From contig JAISVB010000056.1 of the NCBI GenBank assembly GCA_031271755.1, forward strand, positions 1 through 64,000: 64,000 bases of DNA, in the 5' to 3' direction. This document shows positions 17,689 through 26,932 of this stretch, one piece after another (position 1 is the first letter of the stretch; each line of letters opens with the position of its first letter). Made by a program: the position numbers and the translations under genes. Below the pieces are notes generated by a model. That model did not search any database and had not been told where the DNA came from. It worked only from the letters and a program-made list of their open reading frames with translations. This stretch comes from Culturomica sp. (lineage in GTDB: Bacteria; Bacteroidota; Bacteroidia; Bacteroidales; Marinifilaceae).

Positions 17689-19338
17689 TTACGGGCGGAG
17701 CAGTTGGGCGTAGCCGGCCTGGTCGGAGAGGATTTCCAACGCTTTGAGCACCTCTTTATCTGTTTTCAGGTTGTATTCGATAACGCCTTCCGAGAAGTAG
17801 TACCGCTGAATAAATTGCTCGGCCAGCAACCCGGATATTTCCTCTTTAAATACCTCCAGATCCCGCTCTGTGGAGTGGATGAATTGCGCCCGGAGTTTCT
17901 CTACCTCCCCGCTGATGCTGTCGTAATACTTTTCGCTTTTCGACGTGCTGACCAATTTTTCCAACGCCTTTTCAGAATCGGTTTCATAAGAGAAGTTCTT
18001 GGTTTTCAGGAACTTTTTGAACTGATCGTACACATCGTCCGTGATCTTAAAGCTGCCGATGGGAGCGATTTCCGGGTGCTTCAGGGCATACCTGTTGACA
18101 AAATCAAAAAAGAGGTCTTTGATCACCAACTCCTGCACAATGCGGGCATAGGAATCGGGCTCTATTTTGATGTCCGGAGTGATGCCTCCTCCGTCGTATA
18201 CTTTCCGGCCGGCAGCCGTCTTGAATTCCGTCATCAGCGAATCGGGCACTTTCCCGACGCTTCCGTCGGGGTTCCGGTGGGAATAATCGACAGCCTGGAT
18301 ACATCTGCCGCTCGGGATGTAATATTTAGCCGTAGTGATCTTTACTTTGGTGTTATAAGCGATATCCCGCACCGTCTGGACTAACCCCTTTCCGAAAGAG
18401 CGTTCGCCGATTAAAACGGCTCTGTCGTAGTCCTGCAATGCGCCGGAAACAATCTCGGAGGCGGAGGCGGAACTCCTGTCGATCAGCACCACCAGGGGCA
18501 TATCCGGGACAATCGGATTTTTAGAGGCTTTGTACTCTTTGTCCCATTGCTCCAGCTTTCCCTTGGTATCTACGACTTTGCTATCCATCGGCAGGAAAAA
18601 ATTGCAGATCTCCACCGCCTGGTCCAACAAGCCGCCCGAATTGCCCCGCAGGTCTAAGATCAAGTTCTCCGCGCCCCGGTTTTTCAGGTCGATGATGGCT
18701 TTCCTCACCTCTGTCGCGGCTTTATCGGTGAAACCGTTCAGGTAGATATAACCGGTGCGGTCGTTTGCCAGGTTGTAGTAGGGGACGCTGGGAAGCTGGA
18801 TCTTCTCCCGGATGGCCTTTTTCTCCACCGGTTTCTCCACCCCCTCCCGTTGGATCCGGATGGAGATCTCCTTGCCGGGCTGCCCTTTCAGCAATTCACT
18901 GACATCGGCGGTAGACTTCCCCTTGACCGAATTCCCGTCGATGGCTAAAATGATGTCGCCGGGCAGGAGGCCGGCTTTGTCCGCGGGCGAATTCTTATAA
19001 GGTTCCCGGATGATGACGTAATCCCCTTTTTGGCTGATGATGGAACCGATCCCTGCGTATTCGCCCGTCGTCATTAACTTGACATCTTCCATTTCCGATT
19101 CCGGATAATAGACCGTGTACGGATCCAGCGATTTCAGCATGCCGTGGATGCTCTCCGTCACCATGTCGCCCGGATCGGTTTCGTCGACATAGAAGAGGTT
19201 GACCTCCCGGAAAAGCGTAGCGTATATGTCTAATTGTTTGCTGATCTCAAAGTTTCTATCGTCTCCTTTCAGGGCCAGCAGGACGATAATCGATACGGCA
19301 AAAATGAGCCCGAAGCCCCAAAAATTCCTTTTCTTCAT
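17689..19338 (-). CDS. S41 family C-terminal processing peptidase
   Basis: A 549-residue membrane-anchored protease with one N-terminal hydrophobic segment (about 7-24), a PDZ domain (about 90-170, with SPADKAGLLPGDIILAIDG) and the S41 catalytic core. The Ser/Lys dyad is visible in RSSASASEIVSGALQDYDRA and the downstream ERSFGKGLVQT. Family members trim or degrade periplasmic proteins at their C-termini. The product is long at the C-terminus compared with simple CtpA proteins, with a charged helical tail of about 130 residues. The gene stands alone: yidD lies 138 bases upstream of its start. Confidence 0.94.
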   Translation of the reverse strand: MKKRNFWGFGLIFAVSIIVLLALKGDDRNFEISKQLDIYATLFREVNLFYVDETDPGDMVTESIHGMLKSLDPYTVYYPESEMEDVKLMTTGEYAGIGSIISQKGDYVIIREPYKNSPADKAGLLPGDIILAIDGNSVKGKSTADVSELLKGQPGKEISIRIQREGVEKPVEKKAIREKIQLPSVPYYNLANDRTGYIYLNGFTDKAATEVRKAIIDLKNRGAENLILDLRGNSGGLLDQAVEICNFFLPMDSKVVDTKGKLEQWDKEYKASKNPIVPDMPLVVLIDRSSASASEIVSGALQDYDRAVLIGERSFGKGLVQTVRDIAYNTKVKITTAKYYIPSGRCIQAVDYSHRNPDGSVGKVPDSLMTEFKTAAGRKVYDGGGITPDIKIEPDSYARIVQELVIKDLFFDFVNRYALKHPEIAPIGSFKITDDVYDQFKKFLKTKNFSYETDSEKALEKLVSTSKSEKYYDSISGEVEKLRAQFIHSTERDLEVFKEEISGLLAEQFIQRYYFSEGVIEYNLKTDKEVLKALEILSDQAGYAQLLRP

Positions 19339-19476
19339 CTCTTTTCAAAATTTAATGGCATGTATCGTAACATTATTTCAGCGAAAGTACAATTTTCCGG
19401 TGAAAGTTGGAAATATCTGCTCTTTTTCCCGCGCCGGTTTTACTCCTTTTTAAAGAAGTTTGGGGGATTATAAGGT

Positions 19477-19740
19477 TCAGGGAACCGGATCGTAGCCACT
19501 CCCTCCCCAGGGATGGCACGAGGCTATTCTTTTGATTGCCAGCCAAACACCTTTTGCCGGGCCGTATTTTTTGATCGCTTCTACGGTATATTGGGAACAA
19601 GTGGGCGTATACCGGCAGACGGAAGGCAGCAGCGGAGAGATGCAACGCTGGTAAAAATAGACCGGGAGCAACAGAACAAAACCGACTCCCCGGCTGATCC
19701 CCTTTTTCAAGGAGTTACGAGGCCTGTCCGCCGGCTGCAT
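19477..19740 (-). CDS. yidD: Membrane protein insertion efficiency factor YidD
   Basis: An 87-residue protein with the family signature [20 protein letters not shown] followed by [13 protein letters not shown] and [13 protein letters not shown]. It associates with the inner membrane and helps YidC insert proteins. The start overlaps the end of rnpA by 26 bases, and no other Met is available. The rnpA-yidD order is conserved across bacteria. The N-terminus is about 15 residues longer than the shortest homologues. Confidence 0.95.
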   Translation of the reverse strand: MQPADRPRNSLKKGISRGVGFVLLLPVYFYQRCISPLLPSVCRYTPTCSQYTVEAIKKYGPAKGVWLAIKRIASCHPWGGSGYDPVP

Positions 19741-20110
19741 GTTGCAGGATTTTGTGGAGAGAAGCCCGGACGGACTTTTCGATCCGTGTATATTCCGGCA
19801 GTTGCCGGTCTAAGTAGATGAACAGGATGTCCCATGTTTCTCCCGGAGGCAGCGCGTGGTAAAAAGGTTCCTTGCTCAAACGGTACGCTTCCCGGGTCTG
19901 CCGCTTCACCCGGTTCCGTTTTACCGCCCGTTTGAATCGCTTCTTACCGACACTGACGGCTATTCTGGCCGGATATTCTCCTAAAACCGCCGATCTCTTG
20001 GCCACAACCCGGAACGGGTATTTCACAAAAGCAAAATCCGAACCTGTCAAATCTTCGAATAACTGTTTGCTGCACAAACGTTCGGATTTCGTAAATGTGT
20101 TCATGGGCAA
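19715..20110 (-). CDS. rnpA: Ribonuclease P protein component
   Basis: The protein cofactor of RNase P, which removes the 5' leader of precursor tRNAs. The 131-residue product has the RNR motif in [20 protein letters not shown] and the start [19 protein letters not shown] codons at 20110 and 20104 are both possible starts. rpmH and dnaA, its usual neighbours in many phyla, are absent; instead hemD lies 24 bases upstream, an order I recall from other Bacteroidota. Confidence 0.95.
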   Translation of the reverse strand: MPMNTFTKSERLCSKQLFEDLTGSDFAFVKYPFRVVAKRSAVLGEYPARIAVSVGKKRFKRAVKRNRVKRQTREAYRLSKEPFYHALPPGETWDILFIYLDRQLPEYTRIEKSVRASLHKILQHAAGGQAS

Positions 20111-20134
20111 AGCTCTTCCCCGGCTATCGAGCAG

Positions 20135-20896
20135 TTATTTGACCTTGTTTTCCCGGTTGTACCGTTTGATAAACTCCTCGATAGCCATCGTCATGGAGAG
20201 GCATTTCGACGTAGGCGCCTTGATGTCGAGCCGCAATCCGCTCTCCTCTACCGCCTCTGCCGTGGCCGGCCCGAAAGCTGCAATAATGGTGGTATCCTGT
20301 ATAAAATCCGGAAAGTTCTGGAAAAGCGATTTGATCCCCGAAGGGGTGTAAAAGGCGATAATGTCGTACTCTTTCAGGTCTTTAATATCGCTCAGGTCGC
20401 TGGCAACCGTCCGGTACAGGATCGCTTTGGTGTATTTCAACTTCAGTTGGTCCAGCAAACCCGGAATGTTCTCCTTGTGGATATCCGAAAGCGGGACCAG
20501 AAACTTCTCCGTCTTGTGTTTCAGCAGGATTTTGGTCATATCGTCCACCTTCTTGTCTCCGTAAAAGATCTTCCTTTTGCGGTACACGATGTACTTTTGC
20601 AGGTAAAAGGCTGTTGCTTCGGAGATGCAAAAATACTTCATCGTGTCGGGTACGGTGATGCGCAACTCCCCGCAGATCCGGAAAAAGTGATCGATGGCCG
20701 TACGGCTGGTAAAGATGATGCCGGTGTGACTCAGAATGTTGATTTTTTCCTGCCTGAACTCCTTTGCAGAAACTCCTTCCACCTGAATGAAAGGCCTGAA
20801 TTCAAGCTTTAAATTGTATTTCTCGGCTAAATCAAAATAAGGAGATTTCTCGGTAGTCGGCTTTGGTTGTGATACGAGTACTTTTCTTATTTTCAA
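20135..20896 (-). CDS. hemD: Uroporphyrinogen-III synthase family protein (HemD)
   Basis: Closes the linear tetrapyrrole hydroxymethylbilane into uroporphyrinogen III in heme synthesis. I choose a TTG start at 20896 (reading LKIRKVLVSQPKP), because Bacteroidota homologues I recall begin KIKKVLVSQPKP; an ATG at 20953 would add 19 unrelated residues and overlap the preceding gene by 32 bases. The 253-residue product has the two-domain, poorly conserved character of this family (IIFTSRTAIDHFF, FYTPSGIKSLF, AAFGPATAEAVEESGL). The last two are the usual conserved places. It may be a specialised paralogue. Confidence 0.85.
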   Translation of the reverse strand: MKIRKVLVSQPKPTTEKSPYFDLAEKYNLKLEFRPFIQVEGVSAKEFRQEKINILSHTGIIFTSRTAIDHFFRICGELRITVPDTMKYFCISEATAFYLQKYIVYRKRKIFYGDKKVDDMTKILLKHKTEKFLVPLSDIHKENIPGLLDQLKLKYTKAILYRTVASDLSDIKDLKEYDIIAFYTPSGIKSLFQNFPDFIQDTTIIAAFGPATAEAVEESGLRLDIKAPTSKCLSMTMAIEEFIKRYNRENKVK

Positions 20897-20921
20897 AACA
20901 GTCCGTTTTAGGTATGAATAT

Positions 20922-21683
20922 TCAATCGCATACCAGCAACTTGTATAAAACAAGAAGAGGTATCATTTCGAAGGTGCAAAGGTATAAAATCATATAGAAA
21001 ATCGATATCCTGTGAGCGAATAATATTTGTATCCATCGGAAAAATTCAATAAGAAGAAGGATTCCCAAACAACTAAAAATAATTATCAGGAGGGTATGCA
21101 CGGCGTACGCTTCGACAAAAAAGAGGGCGATCAGGAACGGAGAGATCACCAAACCGGTGAGGATGTGAAAACACCATACATTCACGATGACCTCTTCCCC
21201 GGTATGCGGCATGTTGAAAATCCATGCAATCAGGTGGGTCAAACAGAGCACGGTAAAGTGATACAGAAACAAAAATCCAAAGATATACAGTGTTTGCTCC
21301 GTCAGAAATGTGTGGTGTATGCCGTACCCCATAGCGATCGCTATGGCGGAAAAGGAGAGGATCAGCGCCGACAGGTACGTTGTGATGTTGGCCGAGATCC
21401 CTTCGTTTTGCAAATATTCGAACTTCTTGCGGTTGACCAGCAAGTGGAACATGCCGGGGATCAGATCTTTTCCGCGTATCCGCAGAAAGGCAAAAACAGA
21501 CAGAAACAACACAGAATAGAGCAGACAGGGTGCCGTGTGTTCGTTTTTATTCCGTTCGGAAACCGGGTACCGGAACGATGCGGGCTGCACGGTCGTTGCT
21601 GTTACGATCTGTGCAGCCGGATCGCTACAGATGGTGTCTCCGAGGAAGACGGGGCTGCTATTTTGCTGGAATGTATCAGGCAT
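20922..21683 (-). CDS. DUF4271 multi-pass membrane protein
   Basis: A 253-residue protein beginning MPDTFQQNSSPVF. This start leaves a 10-base gap after polA, whereas the longest open frame would overlap polA. After a hydrophilic, probably exported, N-terminus it has about six membrane segments, with short loops. It resembles the Bacteroidota DUF4271 family, which is often encoded between polA and hemD; no function is known to me. It is probably co-transcribed with polA upstream and hemD downstream. Confidence 0.8.
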   Translation of the reverse strand: MPDTFQQNSSPVFLGDTICSDPAAQIVTATTVQPASFRYPVSERNKNEHTAPCLLYSVLFLSVFAFLRIRGKDLIPGMFHLLVNRKKFEYLQNEGISANITTYLSALILSFSAIAIAMGYGIHHTFLTEQTLYIFGFLFLYHFTVLCLTHLIAWIFNMPHTGEEVIVNVWCFHILTGLVISPFLIALFFVEAYAVHTLLIIIFSCLGILLLIEFFRWIQILFAHRISIFYMILYLCTFEMIPLLVLYKLLVCD

Positions 21684-21693
21684 GGCGTCCGGT

Positions 21694-24381
21694 TTAATGG
21701 GCTTCGTACCAGTTCTCGCCGAATTCGCTACTGACTGTGAGCGGGACAGAGAGTGATAAAACATGTGTCATACAGTGAACGACCAACTCCTCCAACTCTT
21801 TCTGCTCTTCCCGGTGGCACTTGAAATTCAATTCGTCGTGTACCTGGAGGATCATGCGGGAACGCAGCCCTTTTTCCCGTATGGCCCGGTCGATGCAGAT
21901 CATGGCCATCTTGATGATATCTGCCGCAGAACCCTGGATCGGGGCATTGACGGCGTTTCGTTCCGCCATGCCGCGGACAACCGCATTCCGGGAGTTGATG
22001 TCCCGCAGGTAGCGGCGCCGGCCCATCAGGGTTTCGACATATCCGTTTTTCCGGGCTTTTTCCACGGCCTTTTCCATGTACTCCTTTACGCCGGGGTAGA
22101 GCGTAAAATAGCCTTCGATCAACTCTTTTCCTTCCTTGCGGCTGATGCGCAGCCTTTCCGCCAGCCCCCAGGCGGAGATGCCGTAAATGATGCCGAAATT
22201 GGCCGTTTTGGCCCTTCTGCGCATTTCCGGAGTGACCTCTTCCGGGGCTACGTGGTATATTTTGGCGGCCGTAGCCGTATGCACGTCTTCGCCTTCGTTA
22301 AAAGCGCGGATCAACTCTGCCGTCCGGCTCAGATGCGCCATCAGCCGCAGTTCCACCTGGGAATAATCGGCAGAAAAAAAGAGGTAATCCGGATCGCCCG
22401 TCACAAACGCTTTCCGGATTTGGCGTCCTTCTTTTGTACGGATCGGGATGTTCTGCAGGTTGGGATTCAGGCTGCTCAGGCGGCCGGTGGCAGCCTCCGC
22501 CTGGTTAAAACGGGTGTGGATCTTCCCGGTTTCCGGGTTGATGTAGCCCGGCAGGGCTTCGGCATACGTATTCAGTAATTTTTTTACGCCCCGGTAATCC
22601 AGGATCTTCCCGATAACGGGATGCTCTCCCTCCAAGTTCGCCAACACCTGTTCCGAGGTACTGTGTTGCCCCGTTTTGGTCTTTTTGCCGCTGTTCCCGA
22701 TGCTCAACTCCTCAAAAAGCACCTCCCCCAATTGTTTGGGTGAGCTGATGTTGAACGGATGGCCGGCCAGGCTGTAGATCTCCTGTTCCAGGACGGCGCT
22801 CCTCTGTTGAAGATCCCGGGCTATCCGGGCCAACTCTTCCCGGTCGATACTGACCCCTTCGTACTCCATGTCGGCCAGTACGTGGACCAACGGCATTTCA
22901 ATATCCCGGAACAGGGCATAGAGGCCGGTCTCTTCCAGATCCTTCTGTAATTTTTCTTTTAATTGGAATACTATATCCGCCTTTTCTGCAATATTTTCCC
23001 CATTTTCAGATTGTTCATCGGCGAACAGACTCAATTGCTGATTTTCCGGCTTGGCCTCGGACAGCGTGTAGTTCAGGTACTGCAACGCGATCCGGTGCAG
23101 GTCGTGCGACATATCCGGATGTAACACATAGTGGGCGATCTTCAGATCGAAAATCTTGTTTTTCAGGGTAATCCCCGCCTTTTTCATCCAGAGGATATCG
23201 TTCTTTACATCAAAGGAAACATACTGTTTGCCGGGATCTTCCAGGATCGGTTTCAGTTGTTCGATCAGGCGGCGCACGGCAGCCGGTTCGGAGGGTACTT
23301 TGAAGTAATCCACCCGGTGTCCGGGGCGGGCGATGCAGATCCATTCCGGCAGTTGCGCGTAGGCTCCTTCCACGCGGAACAGCGAATGAAAAACCACTTC
23401 CGGCTCTTCGCCGATCTCTTTCAGCAATTCTTCGATCTCCGTTGTCCGTTCCCGGTATACGGTGGGGAGATCCGTGAGCCGCACATTGGCCTCTTCTCTT
23501 TTTTCTTCGGAGAGGACTCTGCGGGAGAGCGAGAACAGCTCCAATTCCCGGAATATTTTTTCTAATTTGTCTGCCTGGATCGCCTGTTTTTTGAGATCTT
23601 CCGTTTCCAGATCGACCGGAACTTCCGTGTTGATCGTTACCAATGTCCTGGAGAGGTGTACGGTCGGCTGGCAGGTCAGTAAATTCTCTTTTTGTTTCCC
23701 TTTTAACTCTTCGATGTGGGTGTAAATGCCGTCGATGTCCCCGTATTGGTAAACGAGGGCTGCCGCACTTTTCGGGCCGATGCCCGCACAACCCGGAATG
23801 TTGTCTGCAGCGTCGCCCATCAGGCCCAGGATATCAACCACTTGGTCCACCCGTTCGATGCCGAAGTTGTCCAACACTTCCGCGATGCCCCAGACTTCCG
23901 ATTTTCCCCCCGACCTGCCCGGTTTGTACATAAAAATGTGTTCGCTGACCAATTGTGCGTAGTCTTTGTCGGGTGTGATCATGTAGACGGTAAATCCCTC
24001 TTTTTCGCTTCTCTTGGCTAATGTCCCGATGACGTCGTCCGCCTCAAATCCGGGAATATCGAAACAGCGAATGCCCAATCCGTCGATGATCTCTTTGATG
24101 CAGGGAACTGAATTTCTCAGATCTTCCGGCATTTTCGGGCGGTGCGCCTTGTAAGGGGGATACATTTGGTGCCGGAAGGTTTCCCCCGCCGGGTCGAAAA
24201 CAACGGCGATGTATTCCGGATTTTCCAACGCGAGCAGTTCCAGCAAAAAATTGCAAAAGCCAAAGGTCGCCGATGTATTGATACCCGTTGTGGTGATCCG
24301 GGGGTTATTGATGAATGCGTAGTAGGAGCGGTATATCAGGGCGTAAGCGTCTAACAGAAATAGCGTTTTCGGAGTATTCAT
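21694..24381 (-). CDS. polA: DNA polymerase I
   Basis: An 895-residue three-part polymerase for Okazaki fragment processing and repair. The N-terminal 5'-3' flap nuclease (LFLLDAYALIYRSYYAF, FEADDVIGTLA, TPDKDYAQLV) is intact. The middle 3'-5' exonuclease domain appears degenerate: where DxE is expected the sequence reads VVFHSLFRVEG. The C-terminal polymerase has DYSQVELR (motif A), RRAKTANFGIIYG (motif B) and LQVHDELNF (motif C). So replication and nick translation are supported, but proofreading is probably lost, as in several bacterial Pol I enzymes. A -7 box lies 20 bases upstream of its start. Confidence 0.97.
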   Translation of the reverse strand: MNTPKTLFLLDAYALIYRSYYAFINNPRITTTGINTSATFGFCNFLLELLALENPEYIAVVFDPAGETFRHQMYPPYKAHRPKMPEDLRNSVPCIKEIIDGLGIRCFDIPGFEADDVIGTLAKRSEKEGFTVYMITPDKDYAQLVSEHIFMYKPGRSGGKSEVWGIAEVLDNFGIERVDQVVDILGLMGDAADNIPGCAGIGPKSAAALVYQYGDIDGIYTHIEELKGKQKENLLTCQPTVHLSRTLVTINTEVPVDLETEDLKKQAIQADKLEKIFRELELFSLSRRVLSEEKREEANVRLTDLPTVYRERTTEIEELLKEIGEEPEVVFHSLFRVEGAYAQLPEWICIARPGHRVDYFKVPSEPAAVRRLIEQLKPILEDPGKQYVSFDVKNDILWMKKAGITLKNKIFDLKIAHYVLHPDMSHDLHRIALQYLNYTLSEAKPENQQLSLFADEQSENGENIAEKADIVFQLKEKLQKDLEETGLYALFRDIEMPLVHVLADMEYEGVSIDREELARIARDLQQRSAVLEQEIYSLAGHPFNISSPKQLGEVLFEELSIGNSGKKTKTGQHSTSEQVLANLEGEHPVIGKILDYRGVKKLLNTYAEALPGYINPETGKIHTRFNQAEAATGRLSSLNPNLQNIPIRTKEGRQIRKAFVTGDPDYLFFSADYSQVELRLMAHLSRTAELIRAFNEGEDVHTATAAKIYHVAPEEVTPEMRRRAKTANFGIIYGISAWGLAERLRISRKEGKELIEGYFTLYPGVKEYMEKAVEKARKNGYVETLMGRRRYLRDINSRNAVVRGMAERNAVNAPIQGSAADIIKMAMICIDRAIREKGLRSRMILQVHDELNFKCHREEQKELEELVVHCMTHVLSLSVPLTVSSEFGENWYEAH

Positions 24382-24401
24382 GGCGTTCCTTGTTTCAGGA
24401 A

Positions 24402-24409
24402 CAAAGGTA
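24402..24409 (-). promoter_or_regulatory. -7 box of the polA-DUF4271-hemD transcript
   Basis: On the minus strand TACCTTTG matches TAnnTTTG, 20 bases ahead of the polA ATG. No clear -33 box at the expected spacing. Confidence 0.4.
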
Positions 24410-24433
24410 GTAAATAATAGATCGTTCGTTTCC

Positions 24434-25444
24434 CTATTTTACCAATTTCCGGTAGATGTTGGTTCGTACCAGGTATTTTTTGGCTGTTTGCTGGTAAATG
24501 AGATACACGATCCGTCCGATTTTGCTGCTGTTCAGGGCCAAGGTCGCTTTCTGTATGGTTGTTAATTGCGCCCGTATGTTTTTGTCCTGCCAATAGGTAC
24601 GGATCTCCTTTCTGAACGGCTTGTTGGTTTCGTTGAACCGGATCCCCTGTATCAGGAGCGTTAGCCAGGTGTACATTTTCCACGCGATGACCTCCTCTTT
24701 CCACAGTGCGTATTCCGGCTGGTTTTCCAACAATTCACATACTTTCCGGGTAATGAGCAGGGAGTGGGCGGCAGTTTCTTCGGAGAGCGTGTGCGTGATG
24801 GATGTAGTACGTTGTATGTAGTTGTATATGGGGGTGTTTAAGCAGGCGACCCGGAGTTTCGCGTGGGCCAGCAGAAAACTCAGGAGTACGTCGTTGTCTT
24901 TGTTTTTGCCCTCAAAAACAGGGTAATCCACCCGGTCGAATACGGTGCTTTTGTACAACCTGCCCCAGAGCGCCCGGCAACACTGCCCCGTAAGGAGTGA
25001 TTTAAAAAAATCCAGCCTGTCGTCTTCCTTGCAGGTGTTGGGGTGGGTAAATGTCAGGGTATTGTATACGCTTCTGTAATCTCCCAGCACGATGTCCGCA
25101 CCGGATTCAACGGCTTTGTGCACCAACTGTTCGACGGCTGTGTTTTCTATCCAGTCGTCGCTGTCGATGCAGCAGATGTACGCTCCCGAGGCAAGGTCGA
25201 TGCCTTGCTTGCGGACAAAGCAAACTCCGTGGTTCTCCCTGTTCCTGATAAATTTGATCCGCCGGTCTGTCCGGGCACACTCTTCTACGATGGAGCAGAC
25301 CTCGCGCCGGGTGCTTTTATCGTCAATCACCAGGATCTCCAGGTTTGTGTAACTCTGACCCGTGACTGATTCGATACAGTGCCGCAGGTAGTTGCTCTCC
25401 GTATTGTATACGGGGATAATGATTGAAACGGTCGGCTGCATCAT
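24434..25444 (-). CDS. Glycosyltransferase family 2
   Basis: A 336- or 335-residue GT-A fold glycosyltransferase. Two adjacent Met codons (25444 and 25441) begin MMQPTVSIIIPVYNTES; a longer frame would add a hydrophobic stretch without family support. The nucleotide-binding core is clear: VSIIIPVYN (about 5-13), LVIDDKSTRR, and the DxD-like CCIDSDDWIE (about 88-97). Such enzymes add sugars to cell-surface glycans. No related genes surround it. The C-terminal part is helix-rich and Lys-rich, without membrane segments. Confidence 0.9.
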   Translation of the reverse strand: MMQPTVSIIIPVYNTESNYLRHCIESVTGQSYTNLEILVIDDKSTRREVCSIVEECARTDRRIKFIRNRENHGVCFVRKQGIDLASGAYICCIDSDDWIENTAVEQLVHKAVESGADIVLGDYRSVYNTLTFTHPNTCKEDDRLDFFKSLLTGQCCRALWGRLYKSTVFDRVDYPVFEGKNKDNDVLLSFLLAHAKLRVACLNTPIYNYIQRTTSITHTLSEETAAHSLLITRKVCELLENQPEYALWKEEVIAWKMYTWLTLLIQGIRFNETNKPFRKEIRTYWQDKNIRAQLTTIQKATLALNSSKIGRIVYLIYQQTAKKYLVRTNIYRKLVK

Positions 25445-25468
25445 GATAATTTGTGATTTAATGATAGA

Positions 25469-25476
25469 CAAAAATA
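25469..25476 (-). promoter_or_regulatory. -7 box of the GT2 gene
   Basis: On the minus strand TATTTTTG fits TAnnTTTG, 24 bases before the start. The divergent histidine kinase gene has its own box at 25576-25583. Confidence 0.4.
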
Positions 25477-25575
25477 GAGGTTGGTTTGCCGCCGGCATGT
25501 TAATGACTATTCCCCAAGTGTTCCTTTTTCAGCGACGAAAAAAAGGGCAAGTGATGGTGTTGTGCAATTTTGGTG

Positions 25576-25583
25576 TAATTTTG
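25576..25583 (+). promoter_or_regulatory. -7 box of the histidine kinase operon
   Basis: TAATTTTG fits TAnnTTTG, 23 bases before the kinase ATG. The -33 region lacks a clear TTTG, which could mean activator-dependent expression. Confidence 0.4.
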
Positions 25584-25606
25584 AGTGCTTTTATGACCAG
25601 GAAAAA

Positions 25607-26932
25607 ATGATCGCCCATCGACAAAAAAACAGTCTGATTATTTTGATCGTAATCGAGTTCTGCATACTCGTTTCGTCGGGTATATACCTTTACCAGCTCT
25701 ATTTGAGCCGGCGGGACGCCTTCGCCAATGTCGTAAACAAGCGGATAACCTTTTGTGTGTACAACTTGAGCGCCCGCTATCAGGAAGGAGCGCGCACCGC
25801 AGCCAAAGTGGACATCGGGGACGAATACCTCTACTCCACATTGCCCGGAGCAGATGACGACACGGATACCGAACTGCTCTCCCTGTACGACACGCGGGAC
25901 ACCTCCCGCTGGAAACTGCGCAGGCTCGACCGCTTAGTTCAAAACAGACCCTATTGGTTCCAACAACGTTACGACATCGATACATTGCCCATACACTATA
26001 AAATCGTGGACGCCCAAAACAACACGCTGGCGGAGTTGAAAAGCGGGGTGTTGTTCCAGGTCCTTACCACTGTTCAGGAGGAGATCGAGTTGGGGATCAC
26101 CTCCGGGCATACTTTGCAAATCCGTTACAACTACCCGCTGGCCATTTTCTTCCGGAACAGCTCCAAATCATTGCTCTATGTAGGGGTGGTTTTGACGCTT
26201 TTGATGATCGGTACGGTCATTCTTTACCGGCTTTTGCAATTGGAGCGGAAAAAATCCTGGTACCACAGGCAGTTCACCTACGGAATTATCCACGACTTGA
26301 AAAGCCCCGTGAACAATGTGATGAAGGCGTTGTATCTTTACGAGCACGACGATTCCTCCTCCGCCTGTCCCCGGGAAGAATACATGCAGCGTGTCCGGGA
26401 GGAACTGGCGATGCTCGACAACAACGTTTCCCGCCTGTTGAATTTATTTGTGAACGTACAGGGAGTGAGGCTGGACAAGGTGCCGGTAGACGTGGTGCGC
26501 CTGCTCCACGAAGCTGCCGACTACTATTCGCGGGAGCGGATAGAAGACAAGAATGTCCGTTTCTCCTTCCACAGCAGCACCGCCTCTCTGTTAATCTATG
26601 CGGATGCAGGCAGCCTGTTCTCGGTCTTCCTGAACCTGATAGACAATGCCATCAAGTACTCCGATCACGATGTGCATGTGGAGTTTTTCTGCACAGAACG
26701 GAAGCGCCGGGTGGAGATCATCGTCCGGGACAATGGCTGGGGAATGTCTCCGGAAGCGAAAGACCATGTTTTTAAAAGCACCTATCGGGGGAAGCACAAC
26801 AGGCAGGTAAAAGGCTACGGGTTGGGCCTGCAGAACGTGTACTTAGTGGTGAAAGCGCACAGGGGTACCATTCATTACGAAAGCAAGCAGGGAAAGGGGA
26901 CGGATTTTACATTGCAATTTCCCAGAATATGA
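25607..26932 (+). CDS. Sensor histidine kinase (RprX-like)
   Basis: A 441-residue two-component sensor. The ATG at 25607 (MIAHRQKNSLIILIVIEF) gives a proper N-terminal membrane helix; the open frame continues upstream but without sense. A periplasmic sensor region (about 35-190) is closed by a second helix (YVGVVLTLLMIGTVILYRLL). The cytoplasmic part has the H box YGIIHDLKSPVNNVMKA (phospho-His), N box NLIDNAIKYS, G1 VRDNGWGMS and G2 KGYGLGLQNVYLV. It overlaps the response regulator by four bases, so the two are a cognate pair. The combination resembles RprX/RprY of Bacteroides, though I cannot confirm orthology. Confidence 0.93.
   Translation: MIAHRQKNSLIILIVIEFCILVSSGIYLYQLYLSRRDAFANVVNKRITFCVYNLSARYQEGARTAAKVDIGDEYLYSTLPGADDDTDTELLSLYDTRDTSRWKLRRLDRLVQNRPYWFQQRYDIDTLPIHYKIVDAQNNTLAELKSGVLFQVLTTVQEEIELGITSGHTLQIRYNYPLAIFFRNSSKSLLYVGVVLTLLMIGTVILYRLLQLERKKSWYHRQFTYGIIHDLKSPVNNVMKALYLYEHDDSSSACPREEYMQRVREELAMLDNNVSRLLNLFVNVQGVRLDKVPVDVVRLLHEAADYYSRERIEDKNVRFSFHSSTASLLIYADAGSLFSVFLNLIDNAIKYSDHDVHVEFFCTERKRRVEIIVRDNGWGMSPEAKDHVFKSTYRGKHNRQVKGYGLGLQNVYLVVKAHRGTIHYESKQGKGTDFTLQFPRI

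Noticed and set aside
25481-25606. Longer N-terminus for the histidine kinase
   Set aside because: The added 42 residues have no helix or homologous pattern and would cover the -7 box; ATG 25607 fits better.
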